DNA of 64,000 nucleotides from Mycobacterium sp. NBC_00419 (GTDB taxonomy: Bacteria > Actinomycetota > Actinomycetes > Mycobacteriales > Mycobacteriaceae), in NCBI RefSeq assembly GCF_036023875.1, contig NZ_CP107931.1, forward strand, positions 930,001-994,000, in the 5' to 3' direction. Both the position numbers and the translations under genes were made by a program. This document shows, piece by piece, positions 29,998 to 43,227 of this stretch; the stretch's first letter is position 1; each line of letters opens with the position of its first letter. The notes under the pieces were generated by a model. The model did not search any database, was not told where the DNA came from, and worked only from the letters and a program-made list of their open reading frames with translations.

Positions 29998-32900
29998 TTG
30001 TTCCTGTTCCAGTCGTCCTGGTCATGCTGCGGATCTGCCGTGCCGCCACCGACAGCGTCGCCAGGTCGCGCTCGTCGTCCTCGTAGATCTCGGCCAGGGT
30101 GCGCCGGGCCCGCTCCACCCGCGATCCGTTGGTGTGCTCCCACTCGGCGATCTTCTGCTCGCCGGTCTCCTCCGGCTCCCCCACCGCCAGCACGTCGAAA
30201 CACAGCGACCGCAGCGAGCCGTAGATGTCGTCCCGAATCGCCAAGCGCGCCAACGCATGCCAGCGATCATCGCGGGGCAGTCCGGACACCGCGGTAAGCA
30301 GGCCGTCAGTGCCGAGATGATCCATGAGGGCGAAGTAGGTGTCGGCGACCTCGGCCGGGTCACGCTCGACGATGTCGGCAATGTCGATCACGTCGAGCAG
30401 GCTGTACTGATAGAGCCCGGCAGCCACGGTGTAGGCCAGATCCTGCGGAGCGCCGTGGGCGGCGAAATCCGCAGCCTCCTTGGTCACGATGGCCTTGTCG
30501 TCACCGCGCAGCCACTCCGACATCCGCGGTGTCAGGGCGGCCACGGTGGCGGCGAACCGGTTGATCTCCGCGCCGACGGCCAGCGGCTGCGGGCGATAGT
30601 TCAACAGCCACCGCGACGCCCGGTCGAGCAGGCGGCGCAGATCTAGCGTCATCCGGTCGGAGACATTGACCGGCAGCGCCCCGTTCTCGCCGGCGTCGCG
30701 GATGCGTCGCCACGTCTCCCCGATCCCGAAGATCGCATCGGTGGCACCGAAAGTGCGCACGGCGTCGACATAGCCGACACCGACGTCCTCGGTGACCCGG
30801 TAGGCGAAGGTGATGCCGCCGATGTCGACGACGTTGTTCACCAGCATGGTTGTGACGATCTCCCGGCGCAGCTGGTGACTGCGGATCTCCGGGGCGAAGG
30901 TGTCGCGCAGCTGACTCGGGAAGTACCCCGGCAGCCGGGAGGCGAACACGTCCTGGTCGGGCAGGTCGCTGGCCAGCACCTCGTCCTTGAGGGCGAGCTT
31001 GACGTGCGCCATCAGCGTCGCCAGTTCCGGGGAGGTCAGTCCGAGCCCGACTTCCTGGCGTCGGCGGATCTCCTTGTTGGACGGCAGCGCCTCGAGCTCA
31101 CGGTTGAGCGCCCGGCGCTCCTCGAGTTCACGGATCTGGCGGGCGTGGACGTTGAGCAACCCCGCCGCGTTGGCCCGGCTGGTGCCCATCAGATCGTTCT
31201 GGTCGATGTTGTCGGTGAGCACCAACTGGCCGACCTCGTCGGTCATCGAGGTGAGCAGTTCGGTGCGCTCCTCGGCGCTGACCTTGCCCGCCGTCACCAG
31301 CGAGTCGACCAGGATCTTGATGTTGACCTCGTGGTCGGAGCAGTCCACGCCGGCGGAGTTGTCCATGGCGTCGGTGTTGATGCGCCCGCCGCACAGGTCG
31401 AACTCCACTCGGCCCAGCGAGGTGACTCCCAGGTTGCCGCCTTCTCCGACGACCTTGGCGCGCACCTGGTTTCCGTTGACCCGGATGGTGTCGTTGGCGC
31501 GGTCGCCCACGTCGGCATCGGACTCTGACTCGGCCTTGATGTAGGTGCCGATGCCACCGTTGAACAACAGGTCGACGGGGGCCTGCAGGATCGCCCGCAT
31601 CAGGGTCGGCGGGGTCACCTCGGTGACGCCGTCCTCGATGCCCAGGGCGGCGCGCACCTGCGGGCTGACCGGGATCGACTTCTGCTGGCGGCTGAACACG
31701 CCGCCGCCCTCGCTGATCAGGCTGGGGTCGTAGTCCTCCCAGCTCGAGCGCGGCAGCTCGAAGAGCCTGCGGCGTTCCTCCCATGACCTGGCCGCATCCG
31801 GGTCGGGGTCGACGAAGATGTGCCGGTGGTCGAAGGCCGCGATGAGCCGGATGTGGTGCGAGAGCAGCATGCCGTTGCCGAAGACGTCGCCGCTCATGTC
31901 GCCGACGCCGACGACGGTGAAGTCCTCGCTCTGGGTGTCCACACCCATCTCCCGGAAGTGGCGTTTGACCGCCTCCCAGGCGCCCTTGGCGGTGATGCCC
32001 ATGGCCTTGTGGTCATAGCCCACCGAGCCGCCGGAGGCGAAAGCGTCGCCCAGCCAGAAGCCGTAGGACTTGGCAACCTCGTTGGCGATGTCGGAGAAGG
32101 TGGCGGTGCCTTTGTCGGCGGCCACCACCAGGTAGGCGTCGTCACCGTCGCGACGGACCACACCGGGCGGGGTGATGACCTGCCCGGTGGTCCGGTCGAC
32201 GTTGTCGGTGAGGTCGAGCAGCCCGGCGATGAACAGCCGGTAGCAGGCCACGCCCTCGTTGCGGAAGTTGTCGCGGTCGGCGGCGGCATCTCCCGTGGGC
32301 GGCACCGGTTGTTTGACGACGAAGCCGCCCTTCGCGCCCACCGGCACGATGACGGCGTTCTTCACGGCCTGCGCCTTGACCAGGCCCAGGACCTCGGTGC
32401 GGAAGTCTTCGCGACGGTCCGACCAGCGCAGGCCGCCACGCGCGACGTGACCGAAGCGCAGGTGCACACCCTCGACCCGCGGTGAGTAGACGAAGATCTC
32501 GAACTTAGGCCTCGGCAGCGGCAGTTCGTCGATGAGCTGCGGATTGAGCTTGAGCGACAACACATTCTGGGCGCGCGCCGAACTCGGATCCTCGACGAAG
32601 AAATTGGTGCGCAGGGTGGCCTGGATCATGGCGGCGAAGGCCCGCAGCACGCGGTCGGTGTCCAGGCTCACCAGCGCGTCGATATCGGCGGTCACCGCGG
32701 TCGCGGCGGCCTGAGCGTCGAGACCCTTGGCGGCCGACTCCGGGTCGAACATCGCCTCGAATAGTGCGACCAACGATGCCGCGGTGCCGGCATTGTCGTT
32801 AAGGACGGTTTCGATGTGGCTCTGGCTGTAGGGAAACGCCGACTGCCGCAGATACTTTGCGTAGGCGCGCAGAACAGCGACCTGCTGCCAGGTCAATCCC

Positions 32901-34861
32901 GCACGCAACACGAGTTCGTTGAACCGGTCGATCTCGGCGCGGCCCTGCCAGATCGCGGTGACCGCGTCGGCGAAGCGTTGCGCGGTGGCGTTCCACTCTT
33001 CGGCGGTGCCTGCCTCCGGCATCGAGGCATCCGGCCGGATCTTGAACTGGTAGATCCAGACCTTGAGCCCGTCGGGGCGCACGACGGTGAACGGGCGCTC
33101 CTCGAGGACCACCACGCCCATGCACTGCAGCATCGGCAGCAGGTGGCTCAGCGAGGCCGTCGAGCCGCCGAGGTACCAGGTGAGGAACGCCTCGTCGCCC
33201 ACATCACCCCGCTCGAACTGCAGTTTGACCGAGTTCTCTTGCAGCGCTTCGATGAAGCCGATGTCGGTGATCGCCTCGATCGGGGTGACGGCCTGCTTGA
33301 ACTCCTCAGGCAGCGCGTCGGCGTAGTGCTCGGCCATCGTCTGATCGATCGAGCCGGTGCGCGCGGCACCGATCAGCCGATCGCCCCAGGTGCGCAGGGC
33401 GTCGGTGAGCAGCGCCTGCACCCGGCTTCGGTTGCCAGCCGAGGTGTCGATGGCCTGGCGGGTCGAGGTGTCCGGCAGCCGCACCGTGAAATGCACCACC
33501 GCCCAAGGTGATTCGCTGACCCGTGCGGTGTAGTCGATGGATTCACCACCGAACTCGCGGACCAGGATGTCCTGCATGGCCAGCCGCACGACGGTGGTGT
33601 AGCGGTCGCGCGGCAGATACACCAGACAGGACACGAAGTGGCCGAGCTGATCGGCCCGCAGGAACAGCAACGCACGCCGGCGCGATCCCAGCTCGATGAC
33701 GGCGGTGGCCATGGCGAGCATCTGCTCGGCGGTCAGCGAGAACAGCTCCGAGCGCGGGATGGTCTGGATGATGTCCAGCATCAGCTGGCCGGGGTGGCTG
33801 GGGTCGCTTTGCGTCATGGCCAGCACCTCACGGGCGCGCCCTGAGATCAACGGGATGTCGAGCACGTTGGCGCTCGTGGCCGCCACCGTGAACAGCCCGA
33901 CGAACCGGTGCTCGACGTCCCCGGACGGTCTGCTCTCCCGCACCACCACGATGTACGGGTACGCCCCGTAACGCAGGAAGCTCGGCATGGTCGCCTGGGC
34001 CAGCACCAGTAGATCACCCGGTTCGGTCAGCTCGGGCAGCACTTCGGTGCGCAGCCGGGCGACGCCGAGCCGGCTGGTCTCGTCGACGGTGGCCTGCCCG
34101 TCGGCCACCGCGCACAGCTGCGAACCCAGCAGCACGAAGTGGCCGTCCGCGAGCCAGCGCAGCAGGTCGGCGACGTCGCGGCGATCGGGGCTGGCGAACC
34201 GGACTCCGGTGTCGGCGTCGAGTTCGCGGGCCAGGTTCTGCAGCACCTCGCTCAGGGCCACCGAATCCAGCGCCACCTGCCGGGCGTCGGCGACGACCAT
34301 CGGCAGCAGCCGCTGCGCCTCGGCGAGGGCCTTGCGGTTGACCGAGGGCGCCAGCTGAACGTGGATCCACGACTCGGGGAACCCGTCGGCGGCGGTGGCC
34401 GCGGACTGCGGCCGCACGTCGAGCAGTTCACCGCTCGGGCTGCGACGGACCTGGAAGACCGGGTTCATCAGGGCGACGTAGGCCACCCCGAGGCGGTGCA
34501 GCAGCACCGTCACCGAGTCCAGCAGCATCGTGGCCTGCTCGGTGACGATCTGCAGGGCGGGCCCGAAGCCGCCCGGGTCGTCACTGCCGTAGACGGCGAC
34601 GAGCGTTTCCGCGGGGGCCCGGCCGTGCGCCAGCCGCTCCTGAGCGGCGATCAGCGCCGGCGGCACCAGCTCATCGGGGCTGACCTGGATGAGCGGGCCG
34701 GTGTCGGAAGCATCGCCGTCGGGCGCTCCGCCGTGCGGGCCGCGATAGGTGGCGAGGTAGGCCGCCCCCATCGCTTTCGTCATCTCGTCGACGGCCGCCT
34801 GGCTGAGATGGGTCCACTCGACCGGCAAGTCGAGGCTGGTAGTTCTGGGGTCAACCGTCAT
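29990..34861 (-). CDS. gdh: NAD-specific glutamate dehydrogenase, large (L_180) type
   Basis: A 1623-residue enzyme converting L-glutamate to 2-oxoglutarate and ammonia. The long N-terminal part holds regulatory (ACT-like) domains. The catalytic region has [15 protein letters not shown] and [13 protein letters not shown] with the catalytic lysine, followed by the NAD-binding domain (VVGEGGNLG) and a helical C-terminus. In mycobacteria this enzyme is inhibited by unphosphorylated GarA. The ATG at 34861 follows AGGAG. It lies 53 bases downstream of ettA. Confidence 0.96.
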   Translation of the reverse strand: MTVDPRTTSLDLPVEWTHLSQAAVDEMTKAMGAAYLATYRGPHGGAPDGDASDTGPLIQVSPDELVPPALIAAQERLAHGRAPAETLVAVYGSDDPGGFGPALQIVTEQATMLLDSVTVLLHRLGVAYVALMNPVFQVRRSPSGELLDVRPQSAATAADGFPESWIHVQLAPSVNRKALAEAQRLLPMVVADARQVALDSVALSEVLQNLARELDADTGVRFASPDRRDVADLLRWLADGHFVLLGSQLCAVADGQATVDETSRLGVARLRTEVLPELTEPGDLLVLAQATMPSFLRYGAYPYIVVVRESRPSGDVEHRFVGLFTVAATSANVLDIPLISGRAREVLAMTQSDPSHPGQLMLDIIQTIPRSELFSLTAEQMLAMATAVIELGSRRRALLFLRADQLGHFVSCLVYLPRDRYTTVVRLAMQDILVREFGGESIDYTARVSESPWAVVHFTVRLPDTSTRQAIDTSAGNRSRVQALLTDALRTWGDRLIGAARTGSIDQTMAEHYADALPEEFKQAVTPIEAITDIGFIEALQENSVKLQFERGDVGDEAFLTWYLGGSTASLSHLLPMLQCMGVVVLEERPFTVVRPDGLKVWIYQFKIRPDASMPEAGTAEEWNATAQRFADAVTAIWQGRAEIDRFNELVLRAGLTWQQVAVLRAYAKYLRQSAFPYSQSHIETVLNDNAGTAASLVALFEAMFDPESAAKGLDAQAAATAVTADIDALVSLDTDRVLRAFAAMIQATLRTNFFVEDPSSARAQNVLSLKLNPQLIDELPLPRPKFEIFVYSPRVEGVHLRFGHVARGGLRWSDRREDFRTEVLGLVKAQAVKNAVIVPVGAKGGFVVKQPVPPTGDAAADRDNFRNEGVACYRLFIAGLLDLTDNVDRTTGQVITPPGVVRRDGDDAYLVVAADKGTATFSDIANEVAKSYGFWLGDAFASGGSVGYDHKAMGITAKGAWEAVKRHFREMGVDTQSEDFTVVGVGDMSGDVFGNGMLLSHHIRLIAAFDHRHIFVDPDPDAARSWEERRRLFELPRSSWEDYDPSLISEGGGVFSRQQKSIPVSPQVRAALGIEDGVTEVTPPTLMRAILQAPVDLLFNGGIGTYIKAESESDADVGDRANDTIRVNGNQVRAKVVGEGGNLGVTSLGRVEFDLCGGRINTDAMDNSAGVDCSDHEVNIKILVDSLVTAGKVSAEERTELLTSMTDEVGQLVLTDNIDQNDLMGTSRANAAGLLNVHARQIRELEERRALNRELEALPSNKEIRRRQEVGLGLTSPELATLMAHVKLALKDEVLASDLPDQDVFASRLPGYFPSQLRDTFAPEIRSHQLRREIVTTMLVNNVVDIGGITFAYRVTEDVGVGYVDAVRTFGATDAIFGIGETWRRIRDAGENGALPVNVSDRMTLDLRRLLDRASRWLLNYRPQPLAVGAEINRFAATVAALTPRMSEWLRGDDKAIVTKEAADFAAHGAPQDLAYTVAAGLYQYSLLDVIDIADIVERDPAEVADTYFALMDHLGTDGLLTAVSGLPRDDRWHALARLAIRDDIYGSLRSLCFDVLAVGEPEETGEQKIAEWEHTNGSRVERARRTLAEIYEDDERDLATLSVAARQIRSMTRTTGTGTSG

Positions 34862-34914
34862 ACCTGGAACTCCTGATCAGCTTGCGAACCCACGCTGGTC
34901 CGCAGCCGATCACA

Positions 34915-36588
<1,674 letters not shown>

Positions 36589-36635
36589 TGCCGCGGTGTC
36601 GCCTTCCGTCTTTTTGCCTGTATTGCTCGCAGACC

Positions 36636-36641
36636 ATCCTA
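36636..36641 (-). promoter_or_regulatory. Candidate -10 element of ettA
   Basis: On the minus strand TAGGAT fits TANNNT and lies about 47 bases before the ettA ATG, just past the hairpin at 36649-36686. No convincing -35 can be placed because the hairpin occupies that position. Confidence 0.35.
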
Positions 36642-36648
36642 GGCGGGC

Positions 36649-36686
36649 TGGGCGGCCGCGCCGGGTCTCCCCCGGGCGGCCGCCCA
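36649..36686 (-). terminator. Strong GC hairpin after the SSB gene
   Basis: Perfect 11-bp arms (TGGGCGGCCGC at 36649-36659 and its complement at 36676-36686) enclose a second nested stem (CCGGG 36661-36665 with CCCGG 36671-36675). It begins six bases after the SSB stop. No U-tract follows in the transcript, as is common for mycobacterial terminators. It may end SSB transcription or attenuate read-through into ettA. Confidence 0.65.
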
Positions 36687-36691
36687 CCCTG

Positions 36692-37144
36692 TCACGCCGA
36701 CAGCGCCAGATCCGGTGTCTGCTGAGGCTCCTCGACCTCGTCGGGGATCTCGGGCGCCTGGTCGTCGGCGGGGGCCTCCGCGGGCTTGGGCGCGGGCTGC
36801 TCGATGCGCACGATGGACCGCGACAGATCCGGGCCCACCGTGGTGGCGCGCATTTCCAGCGACGACCGCTTGAGGCCGTCCTTGTCCTCGTACTCACTGG
36901 TGAAGACGTCACCGACGACGATCACCGGGGCACCCTTGTAGAGGGCGGCGCCGACGCCGGTGACCAGCTTTCCCCAGCAGTTGACCGTGATGAACAACGA
37001 GTTGCCGGGCTCCCAGGTGCCTTCGCCGTTGCGGCGACGGGAGTTACTCGCGACACGGAAGCTGATCACCTCCTGGTTGTTGACGATCCGGCGGCGAAGG
37101 TCGGTGACGATGCGGCCGACGACGGTGAGATGGGTTTCGAACAT
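36692..37144 (-). CDS. Single-stranded DNA-binding protein paralogue (Rv2478c-type)
   Basis: A 150-residue OB-fold protein related to SSB. The N-terminus FETHLTVVGRIV and the core WGKL are clear. The C-terminal tail is acidic and Pro/Glu-rich but ends in LALSA, not in the DDDIPF-type hexapeptide of housekeeping SSB. It is therefore the second mycobacterial SSB, not the replication SSB. The ATG at 37144 follows AAAGGA. Two DnaA-box-like repeats lie upstream. Confidence 0.9.
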   Translation of the reverse strand: MFETHLTVVGRIVTDLRRRIVNNQEVISFRVASNSRRRNGEGTWEPGNSLFITVNCWGKLVTGVGAALYKGAPVIVVGDVFTSEYEDKDGLKRSSLEMRATTVGPDLSRSIVRIEQPAPKPAEAPADDQAPEIPDEVEEPQQTPDLALSA

Positions 37145-37237
37145 GGCTGTGGTCCTTTCAATCCGTTGCGATCTGTGACCCCAGTCAGCCCCCGCGCACC
37201 GACATCGCGGCCCACCCGGCGATGCAGCAGCGGGCGG

Positions 37238-37266
37238 CTGTGGATGAACCACGGACTGTGGATGAA
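37238..37266. repeat. Two 11-bp direct repeats resembling DnaA boxes, upstream of the SSB gene
   Basis: CTGTGGATGAA occurs at 37238-37248 and again at 37256-37266, with an 18-bp period. The complement contains TCATCCACA, an 8-of-9 match to TTATCCACA. The second copy abuts the stop of the CtaG/CopD gene. They lie 94-122 bases before the SSB ATG. Confidence 0.6.
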
Positions 37267-39270
37267 TCAGCGGTTGACGCCGTCGGTGTCGCGCCGCGCC
37301 AGTTCGGTCAGCATCGCGTTGTAGGCCGCCAGATCCGCCTCGTGGTCACGATCAGCCGCCCGATCCATCCGGGTGGCGATGCGCCGGTCGCTTCTGCTCC
37401 ACTGCACCAGAAGCGCGATCATCACCAGCACCAGTGGAATCTCGCCGGCCGCCCACGCGATCGACCCGCCCAGGTGCTGATCGCCGGCCAGGTCGGTATG
37501 CCAGCTCAATTGCAGTGAGCGGTAAAAGCTTTCACCGAGAACGCGCTTCATGCCCATCAACACCACACCGAAGAACGCGTGCAGCGGCAGGGTGGCGAAG
37601 ACCATCGCGATCTTGGCTACCGGCAGCAATTGGCGCGGCGCGGGATCGATACCGATGACCACCCAATAGAACAGGTAGCCGCTCATCAGGAAGTGCAGGT
37701 TCATCAGGACATGCGCCCCGTGGTTGCTCACCGCCGAGTCGAAGATCCCACCGAAGTACAGCGCGTAGAAGCCCGCGACGAACATGACCGTCGCGACCAC
37801 CGGGTGGGTGAAGAACCGGGACCACCGGCTGTGCAGCCCGATGAGCAGCCACTCCCGGGGCCCGGGCGGGTTGTCCTTGCCCGCGGCGGGCAACGCGCGC
37901 AGCGCCAGCGTCATCGGGGCACCCAGCACCAACAGGACCGGAATCAGCATCGACAGCAGCATGTGGGCGGCCATGTGCATGCTGAACATCGCGGGCATGT
38001 AGCGCCCCAGGCCCGAGGACGTGGTGAACAACAGCAGCGCACAGCCCAGCAGCCATGCCACCGTCCGGCCCACCGGCCACGCGTCGCCGCGGCGGCGCAG
38101 GCGGATCACGCCGCCGATGTAGAGCGCGGCGAGCACGATCGCCGCCGTTCCGTAGACCAGGTCGAAACGCCAGTCGAACAGGATGCGCGCCACCGTCGGC
38201 GGGCCGGCGAAGTCGTATCCGATGGCCACCTCGGCGGGCGAGGGGTTGGCATTCAGCGGCGGCGGTGGCGGGGTGCGCCCCAGCCCGACCGCGATCCCGA
38301 ACGTCAGCCCGAACACCAGGGCCTCGATGCTCGCCAGCCGAATCAATGGCCGCCGGTTGTCGGGGTCGGCCTGAAGGGCGGCCACCGCGCTGCGTCGCTG
38401 CCGCCAACCGAGGACGGCCAGCGCGCTCAGCGCGACGATCTTGGCGACGATGAGCCAGCCGTACTCGGTGGTGAACAGGTCGGCGAACCGAATTCTGATG
38501 AACGCGTTGATCACACCGGAGCACGCCATCGCGACGAAGCACCATAGCGCCACCGCCGAAAAGCGCCGCGCCGCAAGGTCGGCATGCTCACCGCCGCGGA
38601 TCGCGTGCGCCAGCACAGCCAGCAACCCGCCGGCCCACAGGGCCCCGGCGATCAGATGGATCATCAGGCTGTTGGTGGCCAGGTCGTGTGCGCCGCCGGC
38701 CGACGAGTGCCCGGTGAGCCCGAGCGGCACCAGCGTGAGCAGTGAGCCGGCGAGCAGGAACGGCGTCCAGCCCCACCGCAGCACGGCCGTCCCGGCCAGG
38801 GTGACGGCCAGTGCCAGGAACGCCGTCCAGCGCCAGGCACCCGCGGTGTCGACGAGGCTGGTGACCGACCACAGTTGCACCGGGTTGAGGTGGTCGACGA
38901 GTGGCTGCCCCGATACGTCGGAGATGGTCAGCGGTACCAGCAGCGCGGCGCACACCGTCCAGATGCCCGAGGCGACGGTACCCAGCCGCACCGCGCGGTA
39001 GCCGGCGACGTCGAGCACCCCGCTGTCCTGCGGCGGGACGAAGAACGTCGCCAGCAGAAACGAACCCACGGCGATGACGGCGGCGATCTCACCGGCGGCG
39101 CGGGCGAACGGCAGCCCCAGCGAGGTGACCGAACCCGGGTCGGGAAGCCCCGTCGCCGCCAGTGCTTCGGCAAGCGACAGCGCGCCGATGCCGGCCGCGG
39201 TGGTGCCGGCGAGTAATGCCACCACCGAGAGCAGGGGCCATACCGGGGTGCGGTCAGCCTGCCTGGTCAC
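37267..39270 (-). CDS. CopD/CtaG fusion membrane protein
   Basis: A 667-residue protein with some 14-16 membrane segments. The N-terminal half has copper-resistance D (CopD) features. The C-terminal half is a CtaG-type (caa3 assembly) domain with [20 protein letters not shown] and [13 protein letters not shown], rich in Met and His. It probably handles copper for the cytochrome oxidase. A similar two-domain protein in M. tuberculosis is Rv0102, elsewhere in that genome. The GTG at 39270 overlaps the plsB2 stop by 17 bases; no good ribosome binding site is visible, and ATG or GTG codons slightly upstream are alternatives. Confidence 0.88.
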   Translation of the reverse strand: MTRQADRTPVWPLLSVVALLAGTTAAGIGALSLAEALAATGLPDPGSVTSLGLPFARAAGEIAAVIAVGSFLLATFFVPPQDSGVLDVAGYRAVRLGTVASGIWTVCAALLVPLTISDVSGQPLVDHLNPVQLWSVTSLVDTAGAWRWTAFLALAVTLAGTAVLRWGWTPFLLAGSLLTLVPLGLTGHSSAGGAHDLATNSLMIHLIAGALWAGGLLAVLAHAIRGGEHADLAARRFSAVALWCFVAMACSGVINAFIRIRFADLFTTEYGWLIVAKIVALSALAVLGWRQRRSAVAALQADPDNRRPLIRLASIEALVFGLTFGIAVGLGRTPPPPPLNANPSPAEVAIGYDFAGPPTVARILFDWRFDLVYGTAAIVLAALYIGGVIRLRRRGDAWPVGRTVAWLLGCALLLFTTSSGLGRYMPAMFSMHMAAHMLLSMLIPVLLVLGAPMTLALRALPAAGKDNPPGPREWLLIGLHSRWSRFFTHPVVATVMFVAGFYALYFGGIFDSAVSNHGAHVLMNLHFLMSGYLFYWVVIGIDPAPRQLLPVAKIAMVFATLPLHAFFGVVLMGMKRVLGESFYRSLQLSWHTDLAGDQHLGGSIAWAAGEIPLVLVMIALLVQWSRSDRRIATRMDRAADRDHEADLAAYNAMLTELARRDTDGVNR

Positions 39271-41590
39271 GCACCGCCAACTCACGGGCATAGAACTGTT
39301 CGGAGGACAGTTCGTGGATTCGGTCCATATCGGCCAGGATCGCACGCAACTCGTGCAGGAAGGCCTGCCGGCGCTCGCGCAGGTCCGGGGCTGCCTCGAG
39401 CAGCTTCTGGTCGGCAGCCACCTGCCGAGCCGTCGCGAACAGCAGCGCCGACACGGACTCGTTGCTGCGGATCCGGCCCTGGGCCGCGTACTGGGAGCCG
39501 ACGCCGAGCGCGATGGTGGACAGCTCCTTCTCGGCGATGTCGGCCGGGGCGCCGCACAGCACGTCGGCGACGATCTCGTACGCCTCGAAGAAGGGGCGCA
39601 ACATGGCGTGCGCCATGAGCGGCTTCTTGGCGCGCAACAGGTTGTCCACCGCGTCGCCGCCGCCCGCGACCTGGATCTCCCAATCCCCTTGCCAGGCCAT
39701 CTCCTCGGCAAGGTGCGCGCGGAAAGCTGCGGAATCGGCGAAATAGAAGTCGAACTTCAACAGGTCGCGCAACCGCATGGCCTGGTCCCAGAACACCGCG
39801 ACCCGGTCGCCGTCGGGGGCGCGTCCCGCATGGGCCATCGCGAGTTCGGCGATCGCGGTCTCCAGGAACGCGTGGATGATCGTGTTGCGATAGAACGCCG
39901 CCTCGTGCTCGTGCTCGGGCGCGATCCGCCACACCGGTTCGTGGCCGCCGTCGACCCGGGTCACGGGATGGCCGTTGGACAGCGCGTCGGCGGCCGCACG
40001 TACCCCTTCGGGTGTGCGAAGTCGCAAGGCGGAGTTGGTGATCGGGCTCTGCTTGCGCTCCAGGTAGTCCAGCGAGTCCTGCAGGGTGTGATGCAGCTGC
40101 TGCAGTGTCAGCGCGCGCCCGCGGGTGGTGAGCAGCAATGCCGAGACCAGGCCGGTGGCGTTGATCGGAGTCGCCTGCAGAATTCGCCAGGCCACCTCGA
40201 AGGCCATCTTCTGCAGCGCAAGACGTTTGGTGGCCGGGTCCGATCCGGTCGGCCCGCCCGGTTCGCCGAGGTATTGGCGCATCGACACCGCGCCGGGGAA
40301 CCGGACGTAGATCTTGCCGTAATTGCGTTCACCCTGGGCCTTGATGAACTTGTACAGCCACTCCGCACCTTCGGGCGTCTTCTCCCCGCCGCGGGCGTAC
40401 GCCGCGTATTCGGCCGTCTCGTGCAGCTGGTCGAAACTGATCGACACCGGCTGCAGCAGAATGTCCTCGCTGCGGCCGTCCAGATACGCGTCGGCGACGT
40501 AGGCGAGCAGACCCAGCTTGGGCGGCAACATCTTTCCGGTGCGTGAGCGGGTGCCCTCGATCGACCAGCTGAGGTTGAACCGCTTCTGCACGATGAACCC
40601 GACGAACTGACGCAGGACGTACTTGTAGAGCGGATCGTCGAGCTTGCGACGCAGGAAGATCACGCCCGAGCGGCGCATCAGCGGGCCCATGAATCCGAAG
40701 GACAGGTTGATCCCGGCGAAGGTGTGCGCGGGCGGCAGCTTGTTCTCCTGCATCGCCACCGGCACGATCACGCCGTCGAGGTAGGACCGGTGCGACCACA
40801 GCAGTACCGCCGGGTGGTCCTCCAGGGCGCGTCGCATGGTCTCGATTTCGACGTCGTCGTAATCGATTCGGGGGTCGAATCCCCTACTGAAGATGGCGCG
40901 GCCGAGGTTCGGGATCAGGTCGACGGAGAACCTGCTCCAGCCGGTGGCCAGCTCGTTGAGCATCTCCTCGGCCTTGGCCGGGCTGGCTCCGGGGATCTTC
41001 TCCAGGCCGTCGACGAAGCGGGAGGATGCCATCAGTTCGTCGGTGATCAGCCGCGGCGACTTGTACTCCGGACCCAGCAGCCGCAACTCCATGCGCTCGA
41101 TGGCCAACACGGCCCGGCGCAGGACGAAGCGGGCGAAGTCGCGGGGGCTTTCGGCGACGGTGTTGTCCTGCCACTGCTGGCGCAGCTCGGAGACCTTGGC
41201 CGGCTCGCCGGCGACAATGCGTGCACGCGAGGGGTCCTTGCGAAGAATGCTGCGCTGCAACATCTCCGGTGGCCGGTAGGTGTCACGGCCGGAGATCAGG
41301 CCGACGACTTTGACCCGGGTCGGCAGGCCGCCGGGTACCCAGAACACCCGGACCGGGACGACCAGCCTGTCCTCGCCGGTGGCGAGTTCCTCGACGAGTT
41401 GAGCCACCACTCCGGCAGGCGGATCTCCGGCAGGCAGCTGCAGCACCTCGACCTTGGTGTCGGGGTGCGCCAGTCGCTGGGCATGCAACCAGTCGTGCAG
41501 CAGGTCAAACTCGGCCTTCGAGGACACCGAGGCCAGCACCAGAGCGTCGTCGGTGGTGCTGAAGTCGGCCAGGTGATCGCTCGCGGTCAT
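39254..41590 (-). CDS. plsB2: Glycerol-3-phosphate acyltransferase
   Basis: A 778-residue membrane-associated acyltransferase (Rv2482c homologue) making lysophosphatidate from glycerol-3-phosphate and acyl-CoA/ACP. The catalytic HX4D is seen as SHRSYLD, followed by substrate blocks [11 protein letters not shown] and [12 protein letters not shown]. Length fits the PlsB family. The ATG at 41590 overlaps the plsC stop as ATGA, so PlsC and PlsB2, consecutive steps of phospholipid synthesis, are coupled. Confidence 0.95.
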   Translation of the reverse strand: MTASDHLADFSTTDDALVLASVSSKAEFDLLHDWLHAQRLAHPDTKVEVLQLPAGDPPAGVVAQLVEELATGEDRLVVPVRVFWVPGGLPTRVKVVGLISGRDTYRPPEMLQRSILRKDPSRARIVAGEPAKVSELRQQWQDNTVAESPRDFARFVLRRAVLAIERMELRLLGPEYKSPRLITDELMASSRFVDGLEKIPGASPAKAEEMLNELATGWSRFSVDLIPNLGRAIFSRGFDPRIDYDDVEIETMRRALEDHPAVLLWSHRSYLDGVIVPVAMQENKLPPAHTFAGINLSFGFMGPLMRRSGVIFLRRKLDDPLYKYVLRQFVGFIVQKRFNLSWSIEGTRSRTGKMLPPKLGLLAYVADAYLDGRSEDILLQPVSISFDQLHETAEYAAYARGGEKTPEGAEWLYKFIKAQGERNYGKIYVRFPGAVSMRQYLGEPGGPTGSDPATKRLALQKMAFEVAWRILQATPINATGLVSALLLTTRGRALTLQQLHHTLQDSLDYLERKQSPITNSALRLRTPEGVRAAADALSNGHPVTRVDGGHEPVWRIAPEHEHEAAFYRNTIIHAFLETAIAELAMAHAGRAPDGDRVAVFWDQAMRLRDLLKFDFYFADSAAFRAHLAEEMAWQGDWEIQVAGGGDAVDNLLRAKKPLMAHAMLRPFFEAYEIVADVLCGAPADIAEKELSTIALGVGSQYAAQGRIRSNESVSALLFATARQVAADQKLLEAAPDLRERRQAFLHELRAILADMDRIHELSSEQFYARELAVRDQAG

Positions 41591-43227
41591 CGCCGGCCCC
41601 TGACGGTAGGCGGTTGGGTCTTCTTCGCGGGGGTCTTCTTGGCCACCGCCTTCTTCACCGGAGTCTTGGCCGCCGCTTTCTTCACCGGAGCCTTCTTGGC
41701 CGGCGCCTTCTTCGCGGGAGCCGTCTTGGTGGGAGCCTTCTTCGCGGGCGCCTTCTGGTACACCGGGTGCACCGGAACCTTGCCCTCGGGCCAGTCCTTC
41801 AACGTATCGAGATAGAGCTGGCGGACCTCGGCGATTCTGTCCGGAAGGTCGTCCAGCGACCAGTCCTGGACCGAAATCGGCGGGTAGACAACCACATCGA
41901 CGGTGCCCGGACTCATCGTGGAGGAATCACGCGGTGCGATCACCTCGGCGTTGCGGATCACGATCGGGACGATCGGCACACCTGCGGCCATCGCGAGCCG
42001 GAACGGGCCCTTCTTGAACGGACCGACGGTGCGGGTGTCCAAGCGGGTGCCTTCGGGGGCGATCATGATCGACAGGCCCTTGCTCACGAGGTCCTCGACG
42101 TGCTGCAGCGACTCGACGGCGGCCTTGGGATCGTCGCGGTCGATGAACACGGTGTCGACCAGCTTGCCCAATGTGCCGATGACAGGGTCGCTTTCGAGTT
42201 CCTTCTTGCCCACCCCGGTCCAGTTGTCCTTGAGCAGCGCCGCCGAGATCACCGGGTCGAAGTTGTTGCGGTGGTTGAAGATGAACACCGCGGGCCGCTG
42301 CTTGGTGAGGTTCTCCTCGCCGAGAACGTTGAGCCGAACACCGTTGGCCGCCAACAGCATATTGGGGAACGCGGTGGTGAAGAAGTTCACGCCGCGACGC
42401 CTGCTTCGGGTCAGCAGGCCCCAGCTGATCGCGCCGTAAGCGGCGGGCACCAGCGATCCGACGCCGAGCAGGGTCCGCACCTGGCCCATCAGCCCCCCGC
42501 TGCCGCGACTGCTGAACTCCAGGATCGGCCAGCCGCGCCGGCGGGCCACCGCGGCCATCTTGCCCTCTGGGTTCGTCGGACGCGGGTTGCCGACCAGGTA
42601 CATCAGCGCGACGTCTTCGTCGCCGTCGGCATAGAAGTAGGACTTCTTCAGGTCGATGTCGTTGTCCGCGGCGAACTTCTGCACAGCGTTGGCCTTGCCG
42701 GGCCCCCACAGGATCGGCCGGACGACCTCACCGGTGAGCACGTCGTCCTCGTCGACCTCGAACCGGTTGGTCAGGGTGTTGTCGATACCGAGGAAACGCG
42801 CCACCGGCTCGACCTGCAGGGTCAGCGCCGACGAGCTGAGCACCACGGTGTGGCCGCGTTCCATGTGTGCGTGGACCAGCTCGCGCATCTCCGGATAGAT
42901 CCGCTTCTCGATCTTCTGGACGAAGAGTCGCTCACCGATCTCATGCAGGTCACTGAGCGCACGGCCGCGCAATGCCTGCGAGGCTTTGGTGATCAGCTCC
43001 TCGAACTCGAGTCGCCCGAGCTGGTGGTTGAGCCCGGCCGCGATCATCGTGATCAGCTCGCCGATGCCCATGTCGCGGCTGCGGAACCGCTCCCTGGTGA
43101 GGATCACCGCGGTGAACCCGGCCACCAGGGTGCCGTCGAGGTCGAAGAACGCGCCGATCTTCGGCCCCGGCGGGCTGGCCATAACCTCGGCGACCGAACC
43201 GGGCAGCCGCATGTTCTTCTCGCTCAT
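41587..43227 (-). CDS. plsC: Bifunctional HAD phosphatase / lysophosphatidate acyltransferase
   Basis: A 546-residue fusion (Rv2483c homologue). Residues ~20-230 are a HAD-IB hydrolase ([32 protein letters not shown]). Residues ~300-480 are a 1-acyl-glycerol-3-phosphate acyltransferase (FNHRNNFDP with HX4D, then PEGTR). The last ~65 residues are an Ala/Lys/Pro tail made of PAKKA-like repeats. The ATG at 43227 shares a base with the preceding stop (TGATG). It converts lysophosphatidate to phosphatidate; the HAD domain's substrate is not fixed by the sequence. Confidence 0.94.
   Translation of the reverse strand: MSEKNMRLPGSVAEVMASPPGPKIGAFFDLDGTLVAGFTAVILTRERFRSRDMGIGELITMIAAGLNHQLGRLEFEELITKASQALRGRALSDLHEIGERLFVQKIEKRIYPEMRELVHAHMERGHTVVLSSSALTLQVEPVARFLGIDNTLTNRFEVDEDDVLTGEVVRPILWGPGKANAVQKFAADNDIDLKKSYFYADGDEDVALMYLVGNPRPTNPEGKMAAVARRRGWPILEFSSRGSGGLMGQVRTLLGVGSLVPAAYGAISWGLLTRSRRRGVNFFTTAFPNMLLAANGVRLNVLGEENLTKQRPAVFIFNHRNNFDPVISAALLKDNWTGVGKKELESDPVIGTLGKLVDTVFIDRDDPKAAVESLQHVEDLVSKGLSIMIAPEGTRLDTRTVGPFKKGPFRLAMAAGVPIVPIVIRNAEVIAPRDSSTMSPGTVDVVVYPPISVQDWSLDDLPDRIAEVRQLYLDTLKDWPEGKVPVHPVYQKAPAKKAPTKTAPAKKAPAKKAPVKKAAAKTPVKKAVAKKTPAKKTQPPTVRGRR
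41599..41765 (-). repeat. Lys/Ala/Pro repeat tail of plsC
   Basis: The region codes for irregular tandem units such as [10 protein letters not shown] and PVKKA, about 16 lysines in all. On the plus strand it appears as recurring gccttctt / cttcgcggg runs. The composition resembles the basic tails of mycobacterial HupB and histone H1. Confidence 0.8.
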
